Source: DATKNA01 sp963786765 | GTDB taxonomy: Bacteria; Actinomycetota; Actinomycetes; Actinomycetales; Kineosporiaceae | Reading direction: 5' to 3' | NCBI GenBank assembly: GCA_963786765.1 | Contig: CAWBAJ010000013.1 | Span: 124,001 to 188,000, forward strand | DNA length: 64,000 bases | Shown here: one piece after another, positions 19,261 to 29,070 of the stretch | How the letters are laid out: every line of letters begins with the position of its first letter | How positions within the stretch are numbered: the stretch's first letter is position 1 | Made by a program: the position numbers and the translations under genes | Notes under the pieces: generated by a model | Told to the model about the DNA's origin: nothing | What the model saw: only the letters and a program-made list of their open reading frames with translations | The model's database searches: none

Positions 19261-19937
19261 CTCTGCAGCAGGTGGGGGGGCCACCCGCGATCGTGCGCGA
19301 GAGCCTGCGGTCACAGGTCGCCGACGCCGTGCGGGCGGCCCTGGTCACCGGGCGGATGAGCCCCGGTGAGGTGTACTCCGCTCCGCAACTCGCCGAGCAG
19401 TTCAACGTGTCCGTCACGCCGGTGCGGGAGGCCCTGCTCGAGCTGGTCCGCGACGGCCTGCTCGTCGCCGTGCGCAACCGCGGGTTCCGGGTGGTCGATC
19501 CCGACCCCGCCGAGCTGGACGCCGTCGGCGAGGTTCGCCTGCTGCTCGAACCGGCCGCCGCCGAACAGGCAGCCCGGCAGCCCGCCGAGCGGCGCGCGGC
19601 CGCTCTCGTGCTGCTCCGCGAGGACGCGCGCCGGGTGGTCGAGGCCGCCGCGGCCGGCGACGTGGTCGCCCACGTCAGCGCGGACAGGGCCTTCCACGCC
19701 GGCCTGCTCGACCTCGGCGGCAACCCCGTGCTCACCGAGACCGTGCTCCGGCTGCGCGACCGGTCCCGCATCCACGGTCGAGGCGGTGAGGTGTCCCGCC
19801 GAACCCTCGAGCACGCCGCGGCGGAGCACTACCGGCTGCTCGACCTGGTCGAGACGGGCGATGCCCCCGGCGCACGGGCGGCCATGACCGAGCATGTCCG
19901 GCACGTGCGCCAGGAGTGGTCGCCTGGCTCGGCCTGA
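19257..19937 (+). CDS. GntR-family (FCD) transcriptional regulator
   Basis: 226 residues. The winged-helix region YSAPQLAEQFNVSVTPVREALLEL is a standard GntR DNA-binding head. The C-terminal all-helical FCD domain has the metal-site residues in DRAFHAGLLDLGGN and HYRLLDLV. GTG 19257 overlaps the epimerase stop by 4 bases. Being the last gene of the hydroxyproline operon, it is most likely its repressor with a pathway intermediate as inducer. Confidence 0.87.
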   Translation: MTLQQVGGPPAIVRESLRSQVADAVRAALVTGRMSPGEVYSAPQLAEQFNVSVTPVREALLELVRDGLLVAVRNRGFRVVDPDPAELDAVGEVRLLLEPAAAEQAARQPAERRAAALVLLREDARRVVEAAAAGDVVAHVSADRAFHAGLLDLGGNPVLTETVLRLRDRSRIHGRGGEVSRRTLEHAAAEHYRLLDLVETGDAPGARAAMTEHVRHVRQEWSPGSA

Positions 19938-19942
19938 CCCCC

Positions 19943-21161
19943 TCACGCGGGCAGCCGCCCCCGGACCCCCAGCGCCGCGCGGTCGGCCGCCGCGCGACCC
20001 GAGGCCCAGCCCTCGCCGTCGGTGGCCGAGATCCGGGAGCCGTTCCGGCTGAGCCTCGGGAACAGCTCGGACAGATGCGCCTCGACCTCGGCCTCCCGCG
20101 CCGCGAGCACCGGCAGGAGGCGAGCCCCGTCGGCTCCCTCGGCCGCTTGCCGCTCCTCCCCACGTGTGGCCTCGGCGAGCCGCTCCCCGATGCGGAGCGC
20201 GAACGCCACCAGGAAGCTCTGCCGGAACGCGCGTGTGCGGGAGCGGCCCGCGTGGTCGACCCGCGGCCCGGCGAGCGTCATGGCATGCGTGGCCTGCACC
20301 AGCAGTGAGGTGAAGAGCGCGTCGACGGCCGCGAGGTCGGCCTCGAAACCGAGGACGGTGCACGCGCCGAGGTGCTTGTGCCAGACGCTGCGACAGCGAT
20401 TGGCCTGTGCGGCGCCCGATAGCAGGCTCACCTTCGCCGACTCGTAGGGCGCGTCGATCCACACGCGCAGCCCTGTAGGGCCTCCCCGGTCCTCGGTGTC
20501 GGCGGCCAGCAGCGCTGCGTCGATGCTGTGCCTGGCCATCAAGGCCTGGGCTCCCGCGCTGAACGTCTCGGCCTCCGCCGCGTAGGTGGTCGACTCCGCC
20601 TTCGGCCAGCAGGGCTTTGACCCGCGCCAGGACCTTCGGGTCGACCTCTGCCGCCCTCACTACGCCCGAACCGCCGGCCCTGCCCGGCAGCGGAGTGAGG
20701 CGCTCGACGCGCTGCAGGCAGGCAAGGAAGGCGGCGGCGTCGAGCGCGGCGCCCAGCGTGAGGACCCAGTCTTGCTGCGGCCCGCACGACTGCAGCCACC
20801 GTCCGTCGGGTGCCGGCGCGACCCGGATGTCGAACTCCACGAGCTGGGCGTGCCAATGCGGGTGCATCGTGCTCGGCGGGTAGCCGGCCAGCTCGACGCC
20901 GATGGCGGCGCGCAACAGCTCCACGTGGGCCGCCGTCAGCCCGCGGCGCGCCAGGTGCAGGACGTCGCCCGGTTGCCACCCGCGCCCCCAGGCAGACGCC
21001 AGCTCCCGCAGTACCAGCCTCGCGGCAGCGCCGCACACCCTCGCGCGGGCCTGTTCGTCGTGCGCGGACGCCCGTACTTCGGGCACCACCTGCCCCAGCT
21101 CCGCGAGCAGGTGCTCCCGCGCGAGCTTCTCGTGCCAGACCCACCACGGCCGCTGGTCCAT
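19943..21161 (-). CDS. DUF2786 domain protein, one frameshift
   Basis: Starts at ATG 21161 (MDQRPWWVWHEKLAREHLL) with AGAGGGGGA upstream. The DUF2786 motif spans the frame break near 20605: removing one base from GGCCGAAGGCGG restores KVLARVKALLAKAESTTYAA followed by GAQALMARHSIDAALL. A further ~180 helical residues follow. Function unknown. It converges on the GntR gene with only five bases between stops. Confidence 0.82.
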
Positions 21162-21307
21162 GATTCCCCCTCTGCCCGGCGCCTCCCTGGCGCCCCCCGG
21201 AACGGGAATCAGACCACGAGGCACCGACACACCCGGCCGGCTGCCCGGGACGAGCGCCCGGCCCGCACCCCGGGGACGGATCGACAGCACGCCGTAGGGT
21301 GACGACC

Positions 21308-22387
21308 ATGAGCACCGACGAGGAGGTCGGGCCCCGGCTGCGCGCCGTCCTGGCCGCGATCCCGCGCTACGTGCCCGGCCGTCCCGCCCGTGACGACGGT
21401 CGCACGTACAAGCTCTCCTCGAACGAGAATCCCTACCCGCCGCTGCCGTCGGTGCTGGAGGCCGTCGCCCGCGCGGCCGCGACGATGAACCGCTATCCCG
21501 ACATGGGCAGCGCGCGGCTCGTCGAGGCGATCGCGGCGCGGCTCGGCGTCCCCGCCGAGTGCGTGGTCCCGGGCACCGGGAGCGTGGCAGTCCTGGGGCA
21601 CCTCGTGCAGGCTGTTTGCGACGAGGGCGACGAGGCGGTCTTCGCCTGGCGCTCGTTCGAGGCCTACCCGATCGTCACGCAGGTGTGCGGCGCCCGGCCC
21701 GTGCCGGTGCCCCTCACGCCCGACGCGCGGCACGACCTGGCCGCGATGGCGGACGCCGTCACCGCGCGGACCCGCATGGTCCTGGTCTGCTCGCCGAACA
21801 ACCCGACCGGTCCGGCCGTGCACGCCGAGGAGCTCGATGCATTCCTCGACCGGGTGCCGCGGGACGTCCTCGTTGCCTTCGACGAGGCCTACCTCGAGTT
21901 CGTCCGCGACGAGAAGGTCCCGGACGGCGTCGAGCTGTGGCGCCGGCGCCCGAACGTCGCCGTCCTACGCACCTTCTCGAAGGCCTACGGCCTCGCCGGC
22001 CTGCGGGTCGGCTACGCGCTCGCGCACCCCGCGCTCGCGGGGGCGCTACGGGCGACCGCCCTGCCCTTCGGGGTGTCCGCCATGGCCCAGGAGGCCGCGA
22101 TCGCCTCGCTCGCGGCCGAGCCGGAGCTCCTCCAGCGGGTCGACGCGCTCGTCGCGGAGCGGGAGCGGGTGGTCGCCGCGCTGCGCGAGCAGGGTTGGGC
22201 GATCCCGGATGCCCAGGGGAACTTCGTCTGGTTCGAGCTCGGGGAGCGGGCCGCGGAGTTTGCAGGGGCCTGTCAGCGCGGCGGGGTCGTGGTTCGGCCC
22301 TTCGGCGGCGACGGCGTCCGGTGCACGATCGGTGAGCGCGAGGCCAACGATCTGCTGATCGACGTCGCCGCCGCCTTCCCGCACTGA
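21308..22387 (+). CDS. HisC/Pat-type aminotransferase
   Basis: PLP fold-type I aminotransferase of about 359 residues. YKLSSNENPYPPLPSV is the N-terminal signature, SPNNPTGPAV the central one, and FSKAYGLAGLRVGYA carries the PLP lysine. It is not beside other his genes, so it may be the aromatic aminotransferase Pat instead of a histidine biosynthetic enzyme. ATG 21308 is preferred to GTG 21299. Confidence 0.87.
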   Translation: MSTDEEVGPRLRAVLAAIPRYVPGRPARDDGRTYKLSSNENPYPPLPSVLEAVARAAATMNRYPDMGSARLVEAIAARLGVPAECVVPGTGSVAVLGHLVQAVCDEGDEAVFAWRSFEAYPIVTQVCGARPVPVPLTPDARHDLAAMADAVTARTRMVLVCSPNNPTGPAVHAEELDAFLDRVPRDVLVAFDEAYLEFVRDEKVPDGVELWRRRPNVAVLRTFSKAYGLAGLRVGYALAHPALAGALRATALPFGVSAMAQEAAIASLAAEPELLQRVDALVAERERVVAALREQGWAIPDAQGNFVWFELGERAAEFAGACQRGGVVVRPFGGDGVRCTIGEREANDLLIDVAAAFPH

Positions 22388-22453
22388 CACCGGGCTGACA
22401 TCGGGAAGGCGCCCCGGACATCCCGCACGGTCGCCTCCTCCGCCGTCGGTCGG

Positions 22454-23104
22454 TCAGGGGGCCACGGGCACCGCGGGCGAGGGCGAGAGCGCCGAACGGC
22501 CGGCGCCCTTCCCGACGAGGATGCCGCGGGCGAGCACGCCGAACGTCGCGACCCCGATGACCGCCTGGACGATCTCCGCCTCGGGAATCGGGAGCATGTC
22601 GACGACCAGGAAGGCGGCGGCGCCGAAGGGGACCCACAATGCCGCGATCCCGGCGCGGACCGCCGCTGCCGCGAGGACGACGAAGGTGATGGGTGCGAGG
22701 AACATCAGCGCGAGCACCGGCAGACCGAAGGTGGCGTCGACCGTGTCGAGGGTCTTCAGCGCCTGCGCCGTGTCGATCGTCGCCAGCCCGTGGATGAACA
22801 TGTGCCGGAAGGCGATCGCCGCCATCCCGAGGGTGCCGAGGACGCCGCACAGGCCGCCGGCGTTGGCGACGCCGACGCCGCGCTCCTGCACGGCCAGGAC
22901 CACTCCCGCCGCGGCCAGCGCCAGCACGGCTGCTGCCAACAGCTCCAGCAGGGCGGCCGCTACCCAGGCCGATGAATGGGCGGCAGCCGCCTGCAGCTGC
23001 ACGGCGTTGTCGGTCGAGTCCGTCGGGCTGACAAGCGTCCCGATGAGCAGCACGACGGGGAACAAGGGAAGTGCGAGGGCGCAGACGATGCGGCGAATTC
23101 TCAT
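22454..23104 (-). CDS. Hypothetical membrane protein, ~6 TM
   Basis: 216 residues from ATG 23104, with AGGAGCC upstream. The N-terminus RIVCALALPLFPVVLLIGTLV is either a signal anchor or the first of about six helices. Length and helix pattern resemble DUF4386-like proteins, but I do not recognise a diagnostic motif. Divergent from the histidine kinase gene. Confidence 0.75.
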   Translation of the reverse strand: MRIRRIVCALALPLFPVVLLIGTLVSPTDSTDNAVQLQAAAAHSSAWVAAALLELLAAAVLALAAAGVVLAVQERGVGVANAGGLCGVLGTLGMAAIAFRHMFIHGLATIDTAQALKTLDTVDATFGLPVLALMFLAPITFVVLAAAAVRAGIAALWVPFGAAAFLVVDMLPIPEAEIVQAVIGVATFGVLARGILVGKGAGRSALSPSPAVPVAP

Positions 23105-23315
23105 TTCCGGCTCCTTCGGTGTCGTCTTCCTGCCGGAACGGCGCAGTGCCTGAACCGGACGGGCGGTGATCGAACGAGGCGAGCGTAGGAACGGCACGAG
23201 GACGCCGGCATCGGCCGCGATCGTGATCGTGATCCGCCCACCGGGGGATTCCGCGCCTGTTCGCTCCGCCTCCAGGCGGATTCCGGCCGGGAACAGGCGT
23301 CGATACCCTCCGACC

Positions 23316-24443
23316 ATGCGCAGACGTCTTCTCGGCCTTCCGGCGGGGGACGTCGCGCTGGCCCTCGCGCTGCTCGCCGCGCGGCTCTTCACCCTGGTCA
23401 GCGGACTGCAGCCCGGCTTCGGTCCGATCAGCTACCTCGCCGCGATCGGGATGACCCTGCCGTTTGCGTGGCGCAGCCGCTACCCGCTCGCGGTCGCCGT
23501 CGTGGTGTGCGCGGCGAACGTGGCCGAGGTGGCCTTCGGCGGCTACCGCGACTCCGTGGTCGCGCTCGCCGGTTGGCTGATCATCCCCTACTCCCTCGGC
23601 GCCTACTCAGCGAGCACCGGCCGGCTGGTCCTGGGGATGACGGTGACCGCGTTCGCCGGCAACTGGCTTCCGCTGCAGCAGGGCCCGGCGACGTTCTGGA
23701 ACACCGTGGCCATCAACGGGATGCTGGCGGCGTGCCTGCTCGCCGGACTGTGGGTGCGGCAGATGCGCCTGCGGGCGCAGACCCTGGAGCAGCTCGCCGC
23801 CCAGCTGGAACGGGAACGCGACGAGCGCGCCCGCGCGGCCGTGGCCGAGGAGCGGGCGCGGATCGCCCGCGAGCTGCACGACGAGGTGGCCCACGCCATG
23901 AGCGTCATCGCGGTCCAGGCCGACGCCGCCGAGGGTGCCCTCGCCCACGACCCCGCCCTCGTGGCGTCCCCCCTCATCGCCATCCGGTCGACGGCGCGCG
24001 GCGCGCTCGCGGACATGCGCCGGGTGCTGGGCGCCCTGCGCAGCGACCCGACGCCCGACCTGGCCCCGGAGCCCGGTCTCGCGCGGATCGGCGTCCCCTG
24101 ATCGAGCAGATCCGCGCCACGGCCTGAGCGTCGACGTGCGAACCGAGGGCACGTCCTTCCGCTGCCGTCGTCCGGTGGACCTCGCCGCCTACCGCGTGGT
24201 GCAGGAGGGCCTGACGAACGCCGTCAAGCACGCCCGGCCCGCCACGTCGAGGTGGTCCTGCGCTACGGCGAGCGCGATCTCGACGTCGTGGTCTCCGACG
24301 ACGGGAACGGCGCGGGCCAGGGTGGCGGCAGCGGCTACGGGCTCGCCGGGATCCGGGAACGCGTCGCGGTCCTGGGCGGCCGGCTCGTCGGCGGGACGAG
24401 GCGGGAAGGGCTTCGTTCTCCGCGCACGTTCCCCCTCGCATGA
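23316..24443 (+). CDS. NarL/DesK-type sensor histidine kinase, frameshifted
   Basis: About 375 residues. Four to five membrane helices at the N-terminus are followed by the dimerisation/phosphoacceptor box ARIARELHDEVAHAMSVIAVQ with the phosphorylated His. The catalytic ATPase has QEGLTNAVKHAR and DDGNGAG...YGLAGIRERV. Frame breaks occur near 24100, 24240 and 24410; conserved boxes continue across each. Its stop overlaps the response regulator start (ATGA). The signal sensed is unknown. Confidence 0.83.
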
Positions 24444-25098
24444 TCCGCGTTCTGATCGCCGACGACCAGGAGCTGGTCCGGTCGGGGTTCCGGCTGATCC
24501 TCGAGCTGGCGGACGGGATCGAGGTCGTCGGCGAGGCCGCGGACGGCCGGCAGGCGGTCCGGCTGGGCAAGGAACTGCGGCCGGACGTGGTCCTGATGGA
24601 CGTCCGGATGCCGGAGCTGGACGGGATCGAGGCGACCCGGCAGCTGCGGCAGGCGGTTCCGCGACGCCCGGGTGCTCGTCCTGACGACGTTCGACCTCGA
24701 CGAGTACGTCTACGAGGCGATGCGTGCCGGCGCGAGCGGATTCCTGCTCAAGGACGCCCCGCGCGAGCAGCTCGTCGACCGCCGTGCGCACCGTCGCCCG
24801 CGGCGAGGCCCTGCTCGCGCCGGCGATCACTCAGCGGCTTCTCGAGCGCTTCGTCGCGCGGCCCGCCGCGCTCGAGGCGTCGCCCGCCCTCGAGCAGCTG
24901 AGCGCCCGCGAGCTGGAGGTGCTCCGGCTTCTGGCCGCGGGCCTGTCGAACGCGGAGATCGCCGCCTAGCTGATCATCGGCGAGGCGACCGTGAAGACGC
25001 ACGTGGCGCGCGTCCTCCAAAAGCTCTCCCTGCGCGACCGGGTGCAGGCCGTCGTCTTCGCCTACGAGAACGGACTGGTCGCGCCGCACTCCGGCTGA
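24440..25098 (+). CDS. NarL/LuxR-type response regulator, frameshifted, with an internal TAG
   Basis: Partner of the upstream kinase. Receiver domain: DDQ acidic pocket at residues 8-10, phospho-acceptor Asp54 in LMDVRMPELDG, and the Lys in GFLLKDAP. The C-terminal helix-turn-helix is LSARELEVLRLLAAGLSNAEIA ... GEATVKTHVARVLQKL. Frame breaks lie near 24660 and 24780. A TAG at 24967-24969 sits inside the HTH where GAG (Glu, AEL) is expected, so it is either a base error or a true truncation. Confidence 0.83.
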
Positions 25099-25256
25099 GT
25101 GGGGGAGGGTGGAGGACGACGGCGGCGCGCCCACTGGTCGAGGTGGCGGAAGACGTGGCGACGATCCACGGAACCCGGATCGTCGTGGGCACGACGCAGG
25201 ACGCCTTCTTCTCGCTCCCCGGCTCGCCGACTTCCTGCGGAGCGCCCCCTGGATCG

Positions 25257-26201
25257 TCAGTGGGCGGGTGAGCGCTCGGTCGAGATGACGATCACGACGC
25301 CCGCGACGGCCAGCGCCCCACCGACCAGGACCTGCGCGGTGATCGGCTCCGCCAGCAGCGCCCAGCCGAGCGCCACCGCCACCACCGGGTTGACGTACGC
25401 GTACGTCGTCACGAGCTGCAGCGGCGCGTTGGCGAGCAGCCAGAAATAGGCCGTGTACGCGACCATGCTCCCCACCACGACGAGGTACGCCAGCGCCCAC
25501 CACCCGGGGGCCGACACGGCCCCGAGGTCGACCTTGCCCGCCTCGCCGAGCACCAGCCCCCCGACCACGAGCGCCGCGCCCCCGAACAGCATCTGGTAGG
25601 CCGCCGCGGCGAAGGAGTTGGCCGGCGAGACGTGCCGGCGCGAGTAGAGCGAGCCGGTGGCCCAGCACGCCGTCGCGACGAGGATCAGGACGACGCCCTG
25701 CCATGCCACCGACCCCGACCCGCCGGGCCGCGCCAGCACGGCGGTGCCGGCGAAGCCCACCAGCGTGCCGACCAGCGACATGGCCCGGGCCCGTTCACCG
25801 ACGGCCAGCCCGAGGAGGACGATCCAGAGCGGCGTCGTCGACACGAGCAGGGCGGTCAGGCCGCTGGGGACGCTGCGCTCCGCCAGGGCGACCAGGCCGT
25901 TGCCGCCGCAGAGCAGCAGGATCCCCACCACGGCCGTCGTTGCGAGCTGGCGCCTGGTCGCGCTGAGCGCCCCCTTCCCGGCCCAGAGCCGGACGCCGAC
26001 AGCGAGCAGCAGACCCGCCGCGACGAAGCGCACGCCCATGCTCAGCAGCGGGGGCAGGCCGTTGGTGACGACGACGCGGATCGCGAGGTACGTGGAACCC
26101 CAGATGAAGTACACGGCCAGCAGGGCGACCACGGTCGTCCGGCCGATGCCGCGGCGTACCGTGGCGCCCTGCGAGGTCGAGACATCGGATGACGTGGTCA
26201 G
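25257..26201 (-). CDS. EamA/DMT-family exporter
   Basis: Ten-helix drug/metabolite transporter of about 314 residues made of two EamA repeats; FIWGSTYLAIRVVVTNGLPPL is the classical first-helix start. No ATG, GTG or TTG is well placed; the only start with a good ribosome site (GGAGGAGG) is CTG at 26201, giving LTTSSDVSTSQG. An upstream GTG would place an unlikely Arg/Gly-rich leader in front. Confidence 0.83.
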   Translation of the reverse strand: MTTSSDVSTSQGATVRRGIGRTTVVALLAVYFIWGSTYLAIRVVVTNGLPPLLSMGVRFVAAGLLLAVGVRLWAGKGALSATRRQLATTAVVGILLLCGGNGLVALAERSVPSGLTALLVSTTPLWIVLLGLAVGERARAMSLVGTLVGFAGTAVLARPGGSGSVAWQGVVLILVATACWATGSLYSRRHVSPANSFAAAAYQMLFGGAALVVGGLVLGEAGKVDLGAVSAPGWWALAYLVVVGSMVAYTAYFWLLANAPLQLVTTYAYVNPVVAVALGWALLAEPITAQVLVGGALAVAGVVIVISTERSPAH

Positions 26202-26292
26202 TGGTCCTCCTCCGGGGCAGGAACAACCTACTCGACGGACGTTCGGCCGACCTCCTGCGCGCCGTCCTCGCCCTTCGCCGTCGTGCACCGTA

Positions 26293-26324
26293 CGTTCGTG
26301 GTGGCATACGTAGAGCTACGAACG
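26293..26324. promoter_or_regulatory. Inverted repeat upstream of small ORF
   Basis: CGTTCGT (26293-26299) and ACGAACG (26318-26324) form a 7-bp inverted repeat with an 18-base spacer, 11 bases before the ATG at 26336. It could be an operator or a 5' hairpin. The EamA gene diverges from the other side. Confidence 0.35.
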
Positions 26325-26335
26325 GACCGAGGACA

Positions 26336-26593
26336 ATGAGCGACAGCCGCCTCCGCCCGGGCCGGGGGATCGCCCTGCCGACCCTGCTCTGCTCGCTGAT
26401 CTGCGGCGGGGCGGTGGCAGTTCTGGCGCTGACGGGGCTGCTGGCCCTGGACGGCGCCGCCGCCGCGCCCGCTCCTGCCGCGACAGTGCTCCCACCGGCG
26501 GCCGTCGTCGTCCGGGTCCCGCCGGCGCCCGCGGTGACAGCCGCCCCGACCGCTGCGGAGTGGGCTGCGACGGTGCCGCCCCTCGCTCACTGA
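26336..26593 (+). CDS. Small Ala/Pro-rich membrane-anchored protein
   Basis: 85 residues. A single hydrophobic segment (IALPTLLCSLICGGAVAVLALTGLLAL cut here in two parts at residues ~12-38) is followed by an Ala/Pro/Val-rich tail expected outside the membrane. ATG 26336 with CGAGGAC upstream. No family recognised. Confidence 0.5.
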   Translation: MSDSRLRPGRGIALPTLLCSLICGGAVAVLALTGLLALDGAAAAPAPAATVLPPAAVVVRVPPAPAVTAAPTAAEWAATVPPLAH

Positions 26594-26636
26594 CGTCGTC
26601 CGGCCTGGCGCGCCGGCCATCACGATCGATGTGCCT

Positions 26637-26683
26637 GAGCGTGTGCACACTCATGGCTGAACCGCATGAGTGTGCACACGCTC
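26637..26683. terminator. Long perfect hairpin, 19-bp stem
   Basis: GAGCGTGTGCACACTCATG (26637-26655) pairs perfectly with 26665-26683 around a 9-base loop. Outer bases GATGTG/CACAT can extend it. It follows the small ORF stop by 44 bases and has no U-tract. The rest of 26594-26915 (322 bases) shows only the AAGGAGA ribosome site before the E1-alpha gene. Confidence 0.75.
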
Positions 26684-26915
26684 GCCCACATGGATCACCG
26701 GGGAGCGGGCCCGGCGATCCGCGGGGGTGACGCCGGAACGCCCGGAGTTCCACGCTCGTCCGCAGGCGGTACGTTGGGAAGTGGTCTTGTGGCCCCCTGA
26801 CCGGTCGGCCACGGCCACCACCGGCGCCCCGGGGCAGGCAGCATGATCCGAGGCGTCGTCCTCAGATCGTGCAGGTGGCGGCGATCCCGCCTCCCCGCTC
26901 GCCGAAGGAGAGCCC

Positions 26916-28060
26916 GTGACCGAGAGCGCGGTCGGAGCACCCCAGCCGCCCCTGGTGCAGCTGCTGACCCCTGAGGGCGAGCGGGTGGAGCATCCGGACT
27001 ACGCGTTCGACCCCGGCCTCGAGCAGCTGCAAGGCCTTCTACCGCGACCTCGTCCTCGTCCGCCGCGTCGACACCGAGGCGACCGCGCTGCAGCGCCAGG
27101 GCGAGCTCGGCCTGTGGGCCAGCCTGCTCGGCCAGGAGGCCGCGCAGATCGGCTCCGGCCGCGCGCTGCGGCCCCAGGACTACGTCTTCCCCACCTACCG
27201 CGAGCACGGCGTCGCCTGGTGCCGGGGCGTCGACCCGGTCGACGCTGCTCGGCCTGTTCCGCGGCGTCAACCTCGGCGGCTGGGACCCGAACGAGCACAA
27301 CTTCCACCTCTACACGATCGTCATCGGCGCCCAGACCCTGCACGCGACCGGCTACGCCATGGGCGTCCAGCGCGACGGGGTGGTCGGCAGCGGCGACGCC
27401 GACGCGGGACGCCGCGGTGATCGCCTACTTCGGCGACGGCGCCACCAGCCAGGGCGACGTCAACGAGGCGTTCGTCTTCGCGAGCGTCTACAACGCGCCC
27501 GTCGTGTTCTTCTGCCAGAACAACCAGTGGGCGATCTCCGAGCCGATCGAGCGGCAGACCCGGATCCCGCTCTACCAGCGGGCCCGCGGCTTCGGCTTCC
27601 CGGGCGTGCGGGTCGACGGCAACGACGTGCTCGCCGTCCACGCCGTGACCAAGGCCGCGCTCGACCGCGGCCCGCGCGGCGAGGGCCGACGCTTCATCGA
27701 GGCGTTCACGTACCGGATGGGCGCGCACACGACGTCCGACGACCCGACCCGCTACCGGATCGCCGCCGAGCTCGAGGCGTGGAAGCTGCAAGGACCCGAT
27801 CGACCGGGTCAAGGCGCTACCTCGCCCGCAGCGGGCTGGCCGACGCAGGCGTTCTTCGACGCAGGTCGAGGCCGAGGCCGACGAGCTGGCCGCACACGTG
27901 CGCGAGGGCGTGCCTGACCATGCCCGACCCCGACCCGCTGACGATCTTCGACCACGTCTACGCGGAGCCGCACCCGCTGGTCGAGCGAGGAGCGCGGCGC
28001 GGTTCGCCGGCCTACCTGCGCGCGCTTCGAGGACGGAGCCGGCACGGAGGTGCCCGGTGA
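26916..28060 (+). CDS. pdhA: 2-oxoacid (pyruvate-type) dehydrogenase E1 component, alpha subunit, frameshifted
   Basis: ThDP-dependent decarboxylase subunit. GTG 26916 has AAGGAGA upstream. Motifs: FPTYREHGVAWCRGVDPV, the ThDP-binding GDGATSQGDVNEAFVFASVYNAPVVFFCQNNQWAISEP, and the phosphorylation-loop-like YRMGAHTTSDDPTRY. At least six single-base insertions break the frame (near 27032, 27244, 27407, 27787, 27825, 27846, 27860). The three-gene order alpha-beta-E2 resembles both pyruvate and branched-chain (bkd) complexes; sequence alone does not decide. Confidence 0.87.
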
Positions 28061-29046
28061 GCACGCAGACGACCCTCGCCAAGGCCATCAACGCGGGCCT
28101 GCGCGCGGCGATGGAGGACGACCCCAAGGTCCTCGTCATGGGCGAGGACATCGGCAAGCTCGGCGGCGTCTTCCGGGTCACCGACGGCCTGCAGAAGGAC
28201 TTCGGCGAGGACCGCGTCATCGACACCCCGCTGGCCGAGTCCGGCATCATCGGCACGGCGATCGGCCTGGCGCTGCGCGGCTACCGGCCGGTCTGCGAGA
28301 TCCAGTTCGACGGCTTCGTCTACCCGGCGTTCGACCAGATCGTCAGCCCAGCTGGCCAAGATGCGCGCACCGGTCGCTGGGCACGGTCAAGCTGCCGGTC
28401 GTCGTCCGGATCCCGTTCGGCGGCGGCATCGGCGCGGTCGAGCACCACAGCGAGTCGCCCGAGGCGTACTTCGCGCACACCGCCGGCCTGCGGGTGGTCG
28501 CCTGCTCCAACCCCGCGGACGCCTACTGGATGATCCAGCAGGCGATCGCCAGCGACGACCCGGTGATCTTCTTCGAGCCCAAGCGCCGCTACTGGGAGAA
28601 GGCCGAGGTCGACGTGGCCGCCGGCCGCCCGGCTCGCCGCTGCACGCGGCCCGGGTCGTCCGCGCGGGCGAGCGACGTCACGGTCGCGGCCTACGGCCCG
28701 ATGGTGCAGGACCGCGCTGGAGGCGGCCGCCGCCGCGGCCGAGGAGGGCACGCAGCATCGAGGTCGTCGACCTGCGCTCGCTGTCGCCGCTGGACCTCGA
28801 CACCGCTCGTCGCGTCGGTGGAGAAGACCGGCCGGCTGGTCGTCGTGCACGAGGCGCCGGTGTTCCTCGGCCTCGGTGCGGAGATCGCCGCCCGGGTCAC
28901 CGAGCGCTGCTTCTACTCCCTGGAGGCGCCGGTGCTGCGCGTCGGCGGCTTCGACGCGCCGTACCCGCCGAGCCGGCTCGAGGAGGAGTACCTGCCCGAC
29001 CTCGACCGGGTGCTCGACGCCGTCGACCGCGTCGCTCGCCTACTGA
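28057..29046 (+). CDS. pdhB: 2-oxoacid dehydrogenase E1 component, beta subunit, frameshifted
   Basis: About 327 residues, forming the E1 heterotetramer with the alpha subunit. GTG 28057 overlaps the alpha stop (GTGA). Conserved blocks: LVMGEDIGKLGGVFRVTDGL, DTPLAESGIIGTAIGLALRG, GAVEHHSESPEAYFAHTAGL. Inserted bases near 28350, 28368, 28630, 28715 and 28805 shift the frame; one near 29032 restores the natural end DRVLAY at the TGA 29044-29046. Confidence 0.87.
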
Positions 29047-29070
29047 GCCGACGCCCCGGATGAGACGCAG

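Noticed and set aside
21308..22387. Histidine biosynthesis gene hisC with certainty
   Set aside because: No his genes are adjacent, and the closely related Pat aromatic aminotransferase fits as well.
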